Source: Nitrosomonas sp. Nm84
GTDB lineage: Bacteria; Pseudomonadota; Gammaproteobacteria; Burkholderiales; Nitrosomonadaceae
Assembly: GCF_003201565.1 (NCBI RefSeq)
Contig: NZ_QJJP01000028.1
Location: 1 to 50,684, forward strand
Length of the DNA: 50,684 nt
Direction: 5' to 3'
A program made the position numbers and the translations under genes. This document shows, piece after piece, positions 36,679-45,933 of this stretch (positions within the stretch are counted from its first letter, which is position 1; each line of letters opens with the position of its first letter). The notes below the pieces were generated by a model that worked only from the letters and a program-made list of their open reading frames with translations, made no database searches and was not told the DNA's origin.

Positions 36679-38055
36679 CTACGCGTGCTGTGAAGCGATT
36701 CTTGGTTGCAAATCTGGAGGATTTCTTAATGTAGTAAAGTCCTTTGCAGTCGGCATAGGCCAACCTAACTCTCGATACAACTTATGCGCACGTTTCCGGA
36801 ATGTCAGCCAATCGCAGTAGTAAGCATGTCTGGGAGAATCGATCATGTGTATCGGTCCCCTTAAATCTCCCTGCTCTTTTTCTGCAATCTCACGTAAGCG
36901 CTTGTCTTGCCCAGTTTGTTGCTGCTGACTCAGGAGGTAGCGAGCCACCATTGAGGCAAATAACTCCAGATGAGGAAATACTGCCGCATTGCCTTCATAA
37001 AATCCCAGCGTAAATAAATTTGGATGCTTGCGGGAAAAACAGGTCATAAAATGCCCTACACCATGACCCGCCCATTCAATATGTTCCGCATCAAGATAAG
37101 GAAAGGATGCTTTATAACCGGTGGCGAAGACTATTTGATCAACTTCTATCGATGATCCATCAACGAAATAGACGGTTGAGCCATCAAACCTCTGAATATC
37201 CGGTTTAGGCTGTAAGTCGCCATGTGCAATGCACGAAAGGATATCTGAGTTCATAATTGGCTGCGACTCAAGTACACGATGCATCGGTTTTTGTAATCCA
37301 TACTGTGTAAGGTCACCCAGCAGGGCGTTCAGCATATGGCCAAATACCCATTGCCTAAAACGGAAAGGCATCCACGCATTCTCACGTTCATAAATGTCTG
37401 CGGGCTTACCAAACATTATTTTAGGAAGAAAATGATAGCCCCTGCGCATACTGATGTAGGCTGCTTTCGCGTTTCTCGCTGCTTCAGTCGCAATATCGCA
37501 ACCCGAGTTACCAGCACCCATGATCAAAACACGCTGGTTCTTAAATTCATCAGGACTGGAATAATCCTTAGAATGGCGCTGCCAACCAGCAAACGTTCCT
37601 GGGATTTCGGGAAAACTGGGTTCCCAATGCATTCCGGAAGCACAAATCACACCGCGATAAATTCGTGTTTGATTTTGTACCGTCACTAACCAGAAACCAT
37701 CTTTGGGTTCAACTTTCTCAACTTCGCTTGAAAAATTAATATGTCTTCTCAGATCATAAGCATCTGCAAAAGCATGCAAATACGCGATAATTTCATTGCG
37801 CTTAGGAAAGGCAGCTCCGGGTGGAAATGGGAAATCCATGAAACCGGACTCTGTTCTTGAAGAAACAAAGTGTGTATTTTCATACACCGGTGTGCCGGGA
37901 TTCTGAATATCCCAGAGTCCCCCAATATCCGTATGGCGTTCAAAAACATCAAATGGTAAGCCAAGTGCTAGAAAAGCTCGCGCTTGCGCTAACCCGGAGG
38001 GGCCTGCGCCAATAATACAATATCGATCTTTACAATCAATAATAGTGGTGTGCAT
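36679..38055 (-). CDS. flavin-containing monooxygenase
   Basis: A 458-residue FAD/NADPH monooxygenase. The FAD motif GAGPSG is at 16-21, the family signature FxGxxxHxxxY is at F155-Y165 (FAGWQRHSKDY), and the NADPH motif GAGNSG is at 180-185. The segment GLWDIQNPGTPVYENTHFVSSR is typical of FMOs. Such enzymes oxygenate N or S atoms, or carbonyls. The ATG at 38055 has AAGGA about 8 bases upstream; an in-frame ATG 17 codons earlier is less likely. It is the first gene of the polyketide cluster, 98 bases before the PKS. An amine or ketone made by the PKS and alpha-oxoamine synthase would be a sensible substrate, but this is inference. Confidence 0.9.
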   Translation of the reverse strand: MHTTIIDCKDRYCIIGAGPSGLAQARAFLALGLPFDVFERHTDIGGLWDIQNPGTPVYENTHFVSSRTESGFMDFPFPPGAAFPKRNEIIAYLHAFADAYDLRRHINFSSEVEKVEPKDGFWLVTVQNQTRIYRGVICASGMHWEPSFPEIPGTFAGWQRHSKDYSSPDEFKNQRVLIMGAGNSGCDIATEAARNAKAAYISMRRGYHFLPKIMFGKPADIYERENAWMPFRFRQWVFGHMLNALLGDLTQYGLQKPMHRVLESQPIMNSDILSCIAHGDLQPKPDIQRFDGSTVYFVDGSSIEVDQIVFATGYKASFPYLDAEHIEWAGHGVGHFMTCFSRKHPNLFTLGFYEGNAAVFPHLELFASMVARYLLSQQQQTGQDKRLREIAEKEQGDLRGPIHMIDSPRHAYYCDWLTFRKRAHKLYRELGWPMPTAKDFTTLRNPPDLQPRIASQHA

Positions 38056-38414
38056 ATCGTTTTCCTTTGGTTTTATCGGGTATTTGTCAGCAACAATCTC
38101 AGCCATGAATAGCTGTTTGATTCTGCGTGTAGCTTAAATTTTCTACTGAAAAAATAATGTGATAAAACTCACGAGACTCAGAAAAAAGGAAAACGGGGCT
38201 GATCTTGGCTATATCGCAATCGATAGTTGAATTGAGCGTCCCTTGAGTATCCGCATATAAAAATAGCAAGCAAGACTATGAGAACAAAGGAAATAGAGAA
38301 TTCCGCCAAACAGCAGGAAATAGAACGCTAATGGATTTAAACTTTGGTAGGCTGTGAGTCGGCTGATCGGATCAATTCGAACGGAATCAATGCCTCGTCA
38401 TTTATTTTTGATCG
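38056..38414. promoter_or_regulatory. presumed promoter region of the polyketide cluster
   Basis: About 360 AT-rich bases between the regulator gene and the monooxygenase gene, both on the minus strand. The promoter for the biosynthetic genes is expected here, because this is the only long gap before the first gene. I cannot point to convincing -35/-10 boxes or a clear operator. A hydrophobic open stretch without a start codon lies on the minus strand at 38209-38400 (see the rejected list). Confidence 0.35.
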
Positions 38415-39059
38415 CTATAGCGACTTGATGGCATCCTTCATAATCAGTGCCAGCTTGATCCGATCTGAAACATGCAATTTACGAAAAACTTCTGTTAAGT
38501 GTGCTTTGACGGTTCGTTCGGTAATGCCCAATTGCTGCGCAATTCTCTTATTACTTTCTCCGCGCCGAACCAGCATGGCAATTTCATACTCACGATGCGT
38601 GAGACCCTCCAGCGAATCATGAATGACTCGCTTAATTCGATCTTTTTCATAGGTCACTTTGACCAGTTCATTCAATATTTGGTTAGTCAGCGTGCGGCGA
38701 ATCCACAATTCTCCCTGCAGGATCGCATCAGCAACACGTTTGATGCGCTCAGGCTGCATCGTACGCAAGCAACACCCTTTGATACCTGTCTTAAATAGTC
38801 TCCACTCAATCTCATCGGATAATTCCGGGCCAAATACCACAATTCTGGTTTCTCTCCCTAGCGTTACCAATTCCGCGATGGAGCGCTGATGTTTCAAACC
38901 CGGTAATTCATAATCAAGAAACAATATTTCAGGTTGCAGTTTGGTTATTTTTTTAGTCAGCGACATAAAGCCATGCGTGGTGTACACAGCAGAAAAACCG
39001 AACAAGCCTTGCTCCCAGCGCAGTAGAATTTCCTTGTTAGCGCTAGCTAAGAGAATCAA
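38415..39059 (-). CDS. NarL/LuxR-type response regulator with atypical receiver
   Basis: A 214-residue regulator. The receiver (1-120) has a phospho-acceptor-like D49 (LFLDYELPG), but the usual acidic pair after strand 1 is replaced (ILLASANKE), so magnesium binding and phosphorylation are doubtful. The C-terminal LuxR-type helix-turn-helix is complete (LTHREYEIAMLVRRGESNKRIAQQLGITERTVKAHL). The start is a TTG at 39059 with GAGG 6 bases upstream, overlapping the previous gene by 17 bases. It is the last gene before the polyketide cluster, on the same strand, which makes it a candidate regulator of it. No histidine kinase is adjacent. Confidence 0.8.
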   Translation of the reverse strand: MILLASANKEILLRWEQGLFGFSAVYTTHGFMSLTKKITKLQPEILFLDYELPGLKHQRSIAELVTLGRETRIVVFGPELSDEIEWRLFKTGIKGCCLRTMQPERIKRVADAILQGELWIRRTLTNQILNELVKVTYEKDRIKRVIHDSLEGLTHREYEIAMLVRRGESNKRIAQQLGITERTVKAHLTEVFRKLHVSDRIKLALIMKDAIKSL

Positions 39060-39573
39060 GATTGGCCTCGGAAGAATCGCGCTGTGCTGCTGAAACGATC
39101 TGATGCATGATTTTCCCAGTCATCTTACGTGACAGCCAGGCTTCGCCGCGATGAACCGCCATGGCCACTTTAGAGAAATCGAGCGAATCCAGATTATTCG
39201 TGATGACCCCCCGAGCACCACAGGTGAGTGCTTTCAGGAGATAGTCCTCTTCGATCGGCTCATTGACGACTAAAATTGCTTGTGTATTTGGACACTGATA
39301 CTGTAAAGCAAGCAACAAATCACAATATTCATCCAATAATTTATTGGCATTAACCAATAAAATGTGTGGATTCAGGCGCTTTATCCTGGCGATGGCGTTC
39401 TCAACCGGCGTAATACCATCACGCGGCATCTGTCTTCGCTCTACCGTATAAGCACGATCCGATCGCGTATCAGTGAGTAACTCTACAGCCGTTTCTTTAT
39501 GTCGCAATAACTCGCCAACCGGCACCTGCTGATCCTGACCAATCTCAACGACGGCCATAGTGATAGGTTGCAT
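39043..39573 (-). CDS. pseudo-receiver protein lacking a DNA-binding domain
   Basis: A 176-residue protein related to NarL-type response regulators. The receiver-like core (HILLVNANKLLDEYCDLLLALQ, then TQAILVVNE and TCGARGVITNN) has Asn where the phospho-acceptor Asp should be. It ends with HRGEAWLSRKMTGKIMHQIV, the linker that normally leads into the helix-turn-helix, and then stops. It therefore cannot be phosphorylated in the usual way or bind DNA by itself. It overlaps the next regulator by 17 bases, so the two are made together and may form a heterodimer. It could also be the decayed half of a tandem duplication. Confidence 0.7.
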   Translation of the reverse strand: MQPITMAVVEIGQDQQVPVGELLRHKETAVELLTDTRSDRAYTVERRQMPRDGITPVENAIARIKRLNPHILLVNANKLLDEYCDLLLALQYQCPNTQAILVVNEPIEEDYLLKALTCGARGVITNNLDSLDFSKVAMAVHRGEAWLSRKMTGKIMHQIVSAAQRDSSEANLDSLS

Positions 39574-39614
39574 ATTCTCCCTTTATTGATATTTTTATAC
39601 CTATATCATGTAGT

Positions 39615-41303
39615 TTAATCTTTCCCGCCATGAATCACTAATTGTGCAAACGGTATCGTCCATTGCTGTCGATTACAAACTTCAACGGCATAGCGCTGCA
39701 AGGCACTCGTAATCGAGTAGAGCTCACCAGCTGCCGCACCGTCAAAGGTGGCGATGATTTTATAATCCAGCGAAGAAGTGTTGGCTTTGGTAAAGTGGAC
39801 TGACACATCTTTGAGTGAAGTACCATAGGTTTCCTGCAGTAATCCGCGCCTGATTCCTTCGCGCATTATGTCAGGCACATCGGTGATACAGTTTGCCTGG
39901 TATTTATAATCAATGCCAAAATCAGCTACCGCAACAAATCCCTGCGAATAATTTCTCGGTTTAGCCGCCAAAAAATCGGTAATGGTAAACGTTCTTGGCA
40001 TGGTACCATCAGATAAAGATAATACAACATGCTCCAGTGTAATACATTTAACCATGTCATAAACATCGTCCGAAAGCATGACGTAGTCCCCTACTTTGCA
40101 TGGAAACCAAGGCTCATTATCTGAAAATGGCCGGGAAACATAATGAGCTAATTCCGCCAATGTCAAGCGTAGTTCTAATTCGGGGAGTATCGGATTAATC
40201 AGTTTGGTGTAGTAATTCAGGCTCTCGATCTGCATGGGAATGCCATTGTATAGGATGCATTCGCCTTCCCTCACCGGACCGGCATTGAGCAATACTCTTA
40301 ATTCATTGATATAACTTGGGATAGAGCTTTTAAGTAGCCAAATGATACTCAACAGCAGTAATACTGTAATACCAATCAGTACTTGATCATCACGCACACT
40401 CAGCACATAAAACATAGCCGTGATCGCCAATATCCCCATCAAGAAATGATAGGAAAGTGTAATAATGCGCTGGTAGTAGGTGCTTTTCCCCACCCTCTTG
40501 CGATTACCGATCCATTTCAAGAGCCTCAGCAACAACAGCATCGAAGCATACACTGCGACGAAGGCTGCTAACGCCATCAATAATGTAGCACCCCGCCCGG
40601 CTGCAAATTGTCGGGCATGTTCACTCATTGAAATTTCCTTGGCAGACTGAGATTTAATCATTTCATCGAGTTGTAGCCGTGCAACTTCCAGCAGGTGTTT
40701 AGTGTCTTCTTGCTGATCTTTCCATTTTTTGTCAATACGCTCAAATTCAATCAGCGCATCCTTCTCAAAGCCTTGTTTGTTAATTTTCGTGAGGTGCGTA
40801 AGTACTTCGTCAATGTCCCTGATTTGGGATTCATAAAAAGCAATCTTTTTGTACAAATTGTCCAGCTTGCGTTTGTTTTCTGTCAATTGACGCAGCTCGC
40901 TCATGATCGGTTGTACAATTTCAAGCAAATCCCTCTGCCAATCGAAGTCTTTTTTTTCCGCAACATCCTCTTTATTGAGTTCAAAACCGGCAGTCAGTAT
41001 CATTTCGAATGAAGATTCCTGTTCAACAATGGCATCGCCTATTTCATTCAATTCCGCCTGAAGCCTAGCTTTTTCCTGCTCAGTTTTTGCTTTCATCAAG
41101 GATTCTAATTTTGCATCGACTTCCACTTTCTGCAGTTTGATACTTTTAATAATGTCATTGAGCTTGGCGGCGGTCTGTTCTTTTTTTAATGTGTGTTCAT
41201 TGGCAACGAACGGCAGCCTATCGGCACCGGCATGACCGTTGCATATAAAAATTGTCATGCCCAATAAAATAACCAATACATTTCTCATAGTGTCAGCTCT
41301 CAT
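39615..41303 (-). CDS. MscS-like mechanosensitive channel with periplasmic coiled coil
   Basis: A 562-residue membrane protein. A signal peptide (VLVILLGMTIFICNGHAGA) precedes a Lys/Glu/Leu-rich coiled-coil region (residues ~40-235). About four helices follow (~240-345: LLMALAAFVAVYASMLLLL, FLMGILAITAMFYVL, VLIGITVLLLLSIIWLL). The rest resembles a MscS beta domain and cytoplasmic C-terminus (GECILYNGIPMQIESLNYYTK, FGIDYKYQANCITDVPDIM). The MscS match is diverged, so the channel role is likely but not certain. The start is at 41303 or at an ATG five codons later; spacing does not decide. It follows the helicase gene by 52 bases, with the regulators 41 bases further on. Confidence 0.65.
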   Translation of the reverse strand: MRADTMRNVLVILLGMTIFICNGHAGADRLPFVANEHTLKKEQTAAKLNDIIKSIKLQKVEVDAKLESLMKAKTEQEKARLQAELNEIGDAIVEQESSFEMILTAGFELNKEDVAEKKDFDWQRDLLEIVQPIMSELRQLTENKRKLDNLYKKIAFYESQIRDIDEVLTHLTKINKQGFEKDALIEFERIDKKWKDQQEDTKHLLEVARLQLDEMIKSQSAKEISMSEHARQFAAGRGATLLMALAAFVAVYASMLLLLRLLKWIGNRKRVGKSTYYQRIITLSYHFLMGILAITAMFYVLSVRDDQVLIGITVLLLLSIIWLLKSSIPSYINELRVLLNAGPVREGECILYNGIPMQIESLNYYTKLINPILPELELRLTLAELAHYVSRPFSDNEPWFPCKVGDYVMLSDDVYDMVKCITLEHVVLSLSDGTMPRTFTITDFLAAKPRNYSQGFVAVADFGIDYKYQANCITDVPDIMREGIRRGLLQETYGTSLKDVSVHFTKANTSSLDYKIIATFDGAAAGELYSITSALQRYAVEVCNRQQWTIPFAQLVIHGGKD

Positions 41304-41355
41304 GATCCTTTAAGCAAAGTGACGCTTCCGCTGCATTCGTTACCGCCGCACTGGA

Positions 41356-43290
41356 TTATTTGTCATTGTCAACACTGAAAAAACGCTCAACTTCCGTCAA
41401 TTCACGGGTGCGCTTCATCGGCGGCAAGCTTTGCCATATTTGTTTACCATACGCTTTGGTAGTCAAGCGCGGATCGCAAATCATCAATACACCGCGATCC
41501 ATTTCATCCCGAATCAAACGTCCGGCGCCTTGCTTCAAGCTGATGACAGCACGCGGTAATTGGTATTCCATAAAAGCATTGCGGCCTTCGTTATTTATTT
41601 TCTCAATGCGGGCCGACAGCACTGGATCATCAGGCGGCGCAAACGGCAGTTTATCAATGATTACCAACGACAACGCTTCGCCGCGCACGTCCACACCTTC
41701 CCAGAAGGACTGGCTGCCAATGAGGACAGCATTATTCAATGCGCGAAAACGCTCCAGCATATAAGAGCGCGAACCCTGCCCTTGGAGCAGCAATGGAAAA
41801 TCAAATTCATCGGCTGCGAGCAGTAACTCATACACACGCTGCATCGCCCGCAGACTCGTACACAGAAAAAAAGCTCGCCCTCGGCTCGCGCGCAATACCG
41901 GCAGTGCTGCTTGCACGACATGATCGGTATAGGTTTTATGATGCGGCTCCGGCAATCCGGTCGGTACATACAGCAATGCTTGCTCGGCAAAATCATAGGG
42001 ACTATCCCAGCAAGCTGTTTGCGCGGCAGCCAACCCCATTTCATCACTATAATGTGTGAAATTCTTTTTTACCGATAGCGTGGCTGACGTAAAAATCCAA
42101 GCACGCGGCGATGCAACCATTTGTTTCTGAAAAATGCCGGCAATGGATAATGGCGTTGCATTCAACTGCAATGCCTGGTGATAGACTTCAATCCAACGCA
42201 CATGGTCTTGCATTTCGGTTTCATCGCGCCAGCGCTGTATGAGGTACAAATGGCTGGCTGCCCTCTGCCGGCAATTTTCCAACCCCTCGGATCGTTCCGC
42301 CTGATGCTCCAGCAATTTTGTCAGACTGCTCAATTTCTCCAGCAAGTTGTCCAACGCGTCGCAAAACCCCGAATTCTGTTTAATTGCCGCCAGCGACAAC
42401 CGCGTATTGTCTACCGCAATCGCCAAGCGCAAATCACGTGCAGCCTTTTCCACCGCGGCAATGGCATCCGGCAGTCCCAAAAAATCCCCGGCGGCCTGTA
42501 TGGCTTCGACTTTGGCATCACGCGCCAGATCCAATATCTGGCCGGTGCTAATGGATTCACCGAAAAACAAACTGGCCGTTTCCGGTAATTGATGCGCTTC
42601 ATCAAAAATAACGGTATTGCAGGCAGGCAATAACTCGGACAAGCCTTCATCGCGTAGCATGACATCCGCAAAAAACAAGTGATGATTAACTACCACGATA
42701 TCTGCCATCAAGGCTTGCTTGCGCGCTTCCATCACAAAACACTTTTTATAGCTGGGACATTCCGAACCCAAACAACTGTCGCGCGTTGAAGTGACTTGCT
42801 GCCAAATGGCAGCATTCTCAGGTACTTCGCTGAGTCCGCTTTTATCGCCATTTTTGCTGATACTGGCATAGCGTTCTATTTGTTGCAGATACTGGATTTC
42901 GTCTCGATTAATAAAACTGAAGTGCGTATCTTGCACACTTCTTTCCAAATGATAATGACAAATATAATTGGCGCGACCTTTTAATAATGCAACCGTCACC
43001 GGTACTTTGAGCGCCGCTCGCACACTGGGGATATCCCGTTTAAACAGTTGATCCTGCAATGTTTTTGTTCCGGTGGAAATAATAACTTTGCCACCTCCCA
43101 ACAACGCTGGCACCAGGTAAGCCAACGTTTTCCCCGTGCCGGTGCCTGCTTCAGCAACGAGCATCTGATGCTTTTCAATCGTATCGGCAATTGCCTGCGC
43201 CATTTCCAATTGTTGAGGACGCGTGCGGAATCCTGTAATTTGCTTGGAAAGAATGCCATCCGAAGAAAAAATAGATTTTAAATCAAACAT
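41356..43290 (-). CDS. ATP-dependent DNA helicase, DinG/YoaA family
   Basis: A 644-residue superfamily 2 helicase of the XPD-like group. Walker A is at residues 49-55 (AGTGTGKT) and the DEAH box is in TVIFDEAHQLPE. Four cysteines placed as iron-sulphur ligands are C111 (YICHYHL), C173, C178 and C184 (DSCLGSECPSYKKC). The C-terminal helicase motifs include GSQSFWEGVDVRGEAL and QGAGRLIRDEMDRG. The size and Fe-S pattern fit E. coli YoaA, which works with the HolC clamp-loader subunit in damage repair. It is divergent from lptD, and an inverted repeat GGTTCT-N5-AGAACC (43308-43324) lies 18 bases upstream of its start. Confidence 0.9.
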   Translation of the reverse strand: MFDLKSIFSSDGILSKQITGFRTRPQQLEMAQAIADTIEKHQMLVAEAGTGTGKTLAYLVPALLGGGKVIISTGTKTLQDQLFKRDIPSVRAALKVPVTVALLKGRANYICHYHLERSVQDTHFSFINRDEIQYLQQIERYASISKNGDKSGLSEVPENAAIWQQVTSTRDSCLGSECPSYKKCFVMEARKQALMADIVVVNHHLFFADVMLRDEGLSELLPACNTVIFDEAHQLPETASLFFGESISTGQILDLARDAKVEAIQAAGDFLGLPDAIAAVEKAARDLRLAIAVDNTRLSLAAIKQNSGFCDALDNLLEKLSSLTKLLEHQAERSEGLENCRQRAASHLYLIQRWRDETEMQDHVRWIEVYHQALQLNATPLSIAGIFQKQMVASPRAWIFTSATLSVKKNFTHYSDEMGLAAAQTACWDSPYDFAEQALLYVPTGLPEPHHKTYTDHVVQAALPVLRASRGRAFFLCTSLRAMQRVYELLLAADEFDFPLLLQGQGSRSYMLERFRALNNAVLIGSQSFWEGVDVRGEALSLVIIDKLPFAPPDDPVLSARIEKINNEGRNAFMEYQLPRAVISLKQGAGRLIRDEMDRGVLMICDPRLTTKAYGKQIWQSLPPMKRTRELTEVERFFSVDNDK

Positions 43291-43307
43291 AAAATAAGAA
43301 AATTATG

Positions 43308-43324
43308 GGTTCTTAAATAGAACC
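43308..43324. promoter_or_regulatory. inverted repeat upstream of the helicase gene
   Basis: GGTTCT-TAAAT-AGAACC, a perfect 6-base inverted repeat with a 5-base spacer, 18 bases before the helicase ATG. It could be an operator or a leader hairpin. The rest of the 43325-43639 gap is AT-rich and must hold the divergent promoters of the helicase and lptD; I see no other structure. Confidence 0.35.
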
Positions 43325-43639
43325 TATAAATTTAAAGCACTTCAATTCGCCAGTTTATTCATAATACCCAACTTGAGTCTGTTTTCTTGGCATAAGCGCT
43401 TCTTCGATAGATATCTTGTTAAGAGAAATAGTACAATGCTCGATTAATTTGAATAAATAATACTTACCAACCAGTTAGTATAGATTTTATAATGGCAAAA
43501 ACGGAGTACTGATAATTGAGTCAACTCAACAACTGTCGCCTGCATGTGTCGAATTCACGTCAATTTCAATTCGATTGATCGTGCGCGATCAAACCCGTCA
43601 AACGATGTGAAATACTGGTAGATATAGGAAAAGTACATT

Positions 43640-45892
43640 TTGTTTAAGTTTTCTGGTTTCCAAGCTGATGATCCCATAGTGAATATACAATTCATTCGCA
43701 ACCTATTTATTTCATTATTATTACTTATTTTCCCATTAACAGGATCGGGTAATGAATTATCTATTCAACCGGGAAATGAACAAAAACCAGTGATTAAGCC
43801 TCAAAGAAAACCAACATCTATTGTGGCCGATCGCATTACAGGCTATTACAAACAGGAAATAGAAGCAACTGGTAATGCAGAGTTGCATCACGGCGATAAT
43901 ATCTTGACTGCCGACCGCATGAAGTACTTCCAAACGACGGAGGATACTGAAGTGGAAGGAAATGTTCGCTTAGATCGACCCAAAGATACTTTGAAAGGAA
44001 ATCACCTCGAGCTCAACTTACAGACTGAAGAAGGTCGCATGTCTGAACCGCGTTATTATATCAAAGATGGTAAAGGGCGCGGCGCAGGCAGCCTGTTGTT
44101 ATTTGAAGGCAAGGATAACTATCGCCTGAAAGACGCGAACTACACCACTTGCCCTGAAGGCAATCATGACTGGTATGTGCGCGCTAAAGATCTGGAAATT
44201 GATAACAAAAAAGAAGTCGGTACGGCACGCCATGTCAGCATCATGTTTAAAGACACGCCTATACTGTATTCACCGTGGATCGATTTTTCCTATAGCGGTA
44301 AACGTAAGACGGGATTGCTGGCACCTGTTGCGGGTTATAACGTAAAAACCGGGTTTGACGTGGCACTTCCGGTCTATTTAAATATTGCACCCAACATCGA
44401 TGCCACCGTCGCGCCGCGCATCATGACTGAACGCGGTTTCTTGTTAAGTAATGAATTACGGTATATCGGCAATAACAACATGAGTGGTCACCTGTTGTTT
44501 GACATCCTCCCTATGGATATCAAGACCAACGAAACGCGATGGGGTATCTTATACACACATACGCAAAGTCTCGGCAAAGGCTGGCAAGGTTTTATGAATT
44601 ACAACCAGGTTTCTGATGATCGTTATTTCCGCGAACTCACCCCTAATCTTGCTCAGACCAGCTTGACCAACCTGTCGCGGCAAGGCGGAGCTACCTATAA
44701 CGGCAGATTAGGCACGGATGGCGCTGTCAGCTTTACCGGTTTCGTGCAAAGTTTCCAAACCCTTCAGGATAGATTTCCAGGTGCTCAAATTGTTTCTCCT
44801 TACGACCGATTACCCCACTTTTCCATGAACGCTATTAAGCGCAATATAGGAAAATTGGACTTTGAGCTCAACAGCAGTTGGACAAACTTTTATCATTCAA
44901 CGCTGGTCGATGGAAATCGTACAATACTTTATCCCACTGTCAGTGCTCCATGGCGTAATGAGTATGGTTACATTACACCTAAATTCGGCTTGCACTATAC
45001 ACATTATAGTCTGAATGCACCCGTCGATCATAAAGGGGAAAATATAGACCGCACGATTCCTATTGTCAGCCTGGACAGCGGCATCGCATTTGACCGTCAA
45101 ATGGAATTGAGTGGCAGGAAGTTTATCCAGACACTCGAACCACGGCTATTCTATGTCTATGCACCGTACCGAAATCAGGATTATTTACCTAACTTTGACT
45201 CTGCAGTAAATGACTTCAGCTTTGCACAAATGATGACCGAAAATCGGTTTAGCGGCGGTGATCGCATTAACGATGCTAATCGCGTTATGGCCGCACTGAC
45301 ATCGCGGTTTGTGGAACAGGAAACGGGTATTGAACGTTTGCGGCTTGCAATAGGTCAGCGGATCAATTTTACGGATCCTCGAGTATTGCTGCCCGATACT
45401 CCGCTTAATCCCCAGGTCACCAGTGGAAAATCCGATTTTATTGCTTCTATTTCTGGGCGCTTGACGCCTCATGTCAGCACGGATGCCAATATTCAAATGG
45501 ATGAGTCCAGATTGTTCATTGAAAAAGTGCGTAGCGGTATCAGTTATCAACCGGATACGGGCAAAGTACTAAACCTCGGCTATCGATTTACGCGAAATGT
45601 CCTGGAACAAGTGGACAGTTCAATTCAATGGCCGATCAGCGGCAATTGGCATGGCGTTGCACGGGTCAATTATTCGCTGAAAGATGATAAGATCCTGGCA
45701 GGATTGGCAGGCTTTGAATACAACGCGTGTTGTTGGGCCTTGCGGGTTGTCATGCAACGACTCACAACAGCCACGCAAACCACCACTACCGCAGTCTTTG
45801 TACAGTTGGAATTAAAAGGCTTGATGGGAATCGGCAATAATCCACTGCAAGTACTACAGCAAAGTATTCCGGGATACACCAGCGTTCACTGA
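43640..45892 (+). CDS. lptD: LPS-assembly protein LptD
   Basis: A 750-residue outer-membrane protein (737 if the GTG at 43679 is used). It forms the LptDE translocon that inserts LPS into the outer leaflet. The N-terminal hydrophobic stretch (FIRNLFISLLLLIFPLTGSG) is a signal peptide. Residues ~50-170 are an OstA/LptA-like jellyroll (IVADRITGYYKQEIEATGNAE), and the rest is the barrel. Cys residues at TTCPEGNHDW and the pair NACCWALR near the C-terminus are the positions used for inter-domain disulphides in LptD. No ATG is available near the start: TTG at 43640 has AGGAAA about 10 bases upstream, while GTG at 43679 gives a more usual signal peptide. First gene of the lptD-surA-pdxA-rsmA operon. 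Confidence 0.93.
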   Translation: MFKFSGFQADDPIVNIQFIRNLFISLLLLIFPLTGSGNELSIQPGNEQKPVIKPQRKPTSIVADRITGYYKQEIEATGNAELHHGDNILTADRMKYFQTTEDTEVEGNVRLDRPKDTLKGNHLELNLQTEEGRMSEPRYYIKDGKGRGAGSLLLFEGKDNYRLKDANYTTCPEGNHDWYVRAKDLEIDNKKEVGTARHVSIMFKDTPILYSPWIDFSYSGKRKTGLLAPVAGYNVKTGFDVALPVYLNIAPNIDATVAPRIMTERGFLLSNELRYIGNNNMSGHLLFDILPMDIKTNETRWGILYTHTQSLGKGWQGFMNYNQVSDDRYFRELTPNLAQTSLTNLSRQGGATYNGRLGTDGAVSFTGFVQSFQTLQDRFPGAQIVSPYDRLPHFSMNAIKRNIGKLDFELNSSWTNFYHSTLVDGNRTILYPTVSAPWRNEYGYITPKFGLHYTHYSLNAPVDHKGENIDRTIPIVSLDSGIAFDRQMELSGRKFIQTLEPRLFYVYAPYRNQDYLPNFDSAVNDFSFAQMMTENRFSGGDRINDANRVMAALTSRFVEQETGIERLRLAIGQRINFTDPRVLLPDTPLNPQVTSGKSDFIASISGRLTPHVSTDANIQMDESRLFIEKVRSGISYQPDTGKVLNLGYRFTRNVLEQVDSSIQWPISGNWHGVARVNYSLKDDKILAGLAGFEYNACCWALRVVMQRLTTATQTTTTAVFVQLELKGLMGIGNNPLQVLQQSIPGYTSVH

Positions 45893-45933
45893 TTATTAGT
45901 CCTACCCCATTGTACTCACCAAGTCTCACATTT

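Noticed and set aside
38209..38400. A hydrophobic minus-strand open stretch (FYFLLFGGILYFLCSHSLACYFYMRIL) in the gap before the monooxygenase gene
   Set aside because: No ATG, GTG or TTG start with a ribosome binding site lies in front of the hydrophobic part, and I recognise no family. It may be chance or the remnant of a small membrane protein.
39043..39573. A frameshifted full-length LuxR regulator instead of a receiver-only protein
   Set aside because: The next gene begins with a complete receiver of its own, so the missing helix-turn-helix of the first gene is not recovered by any shift at 39043.
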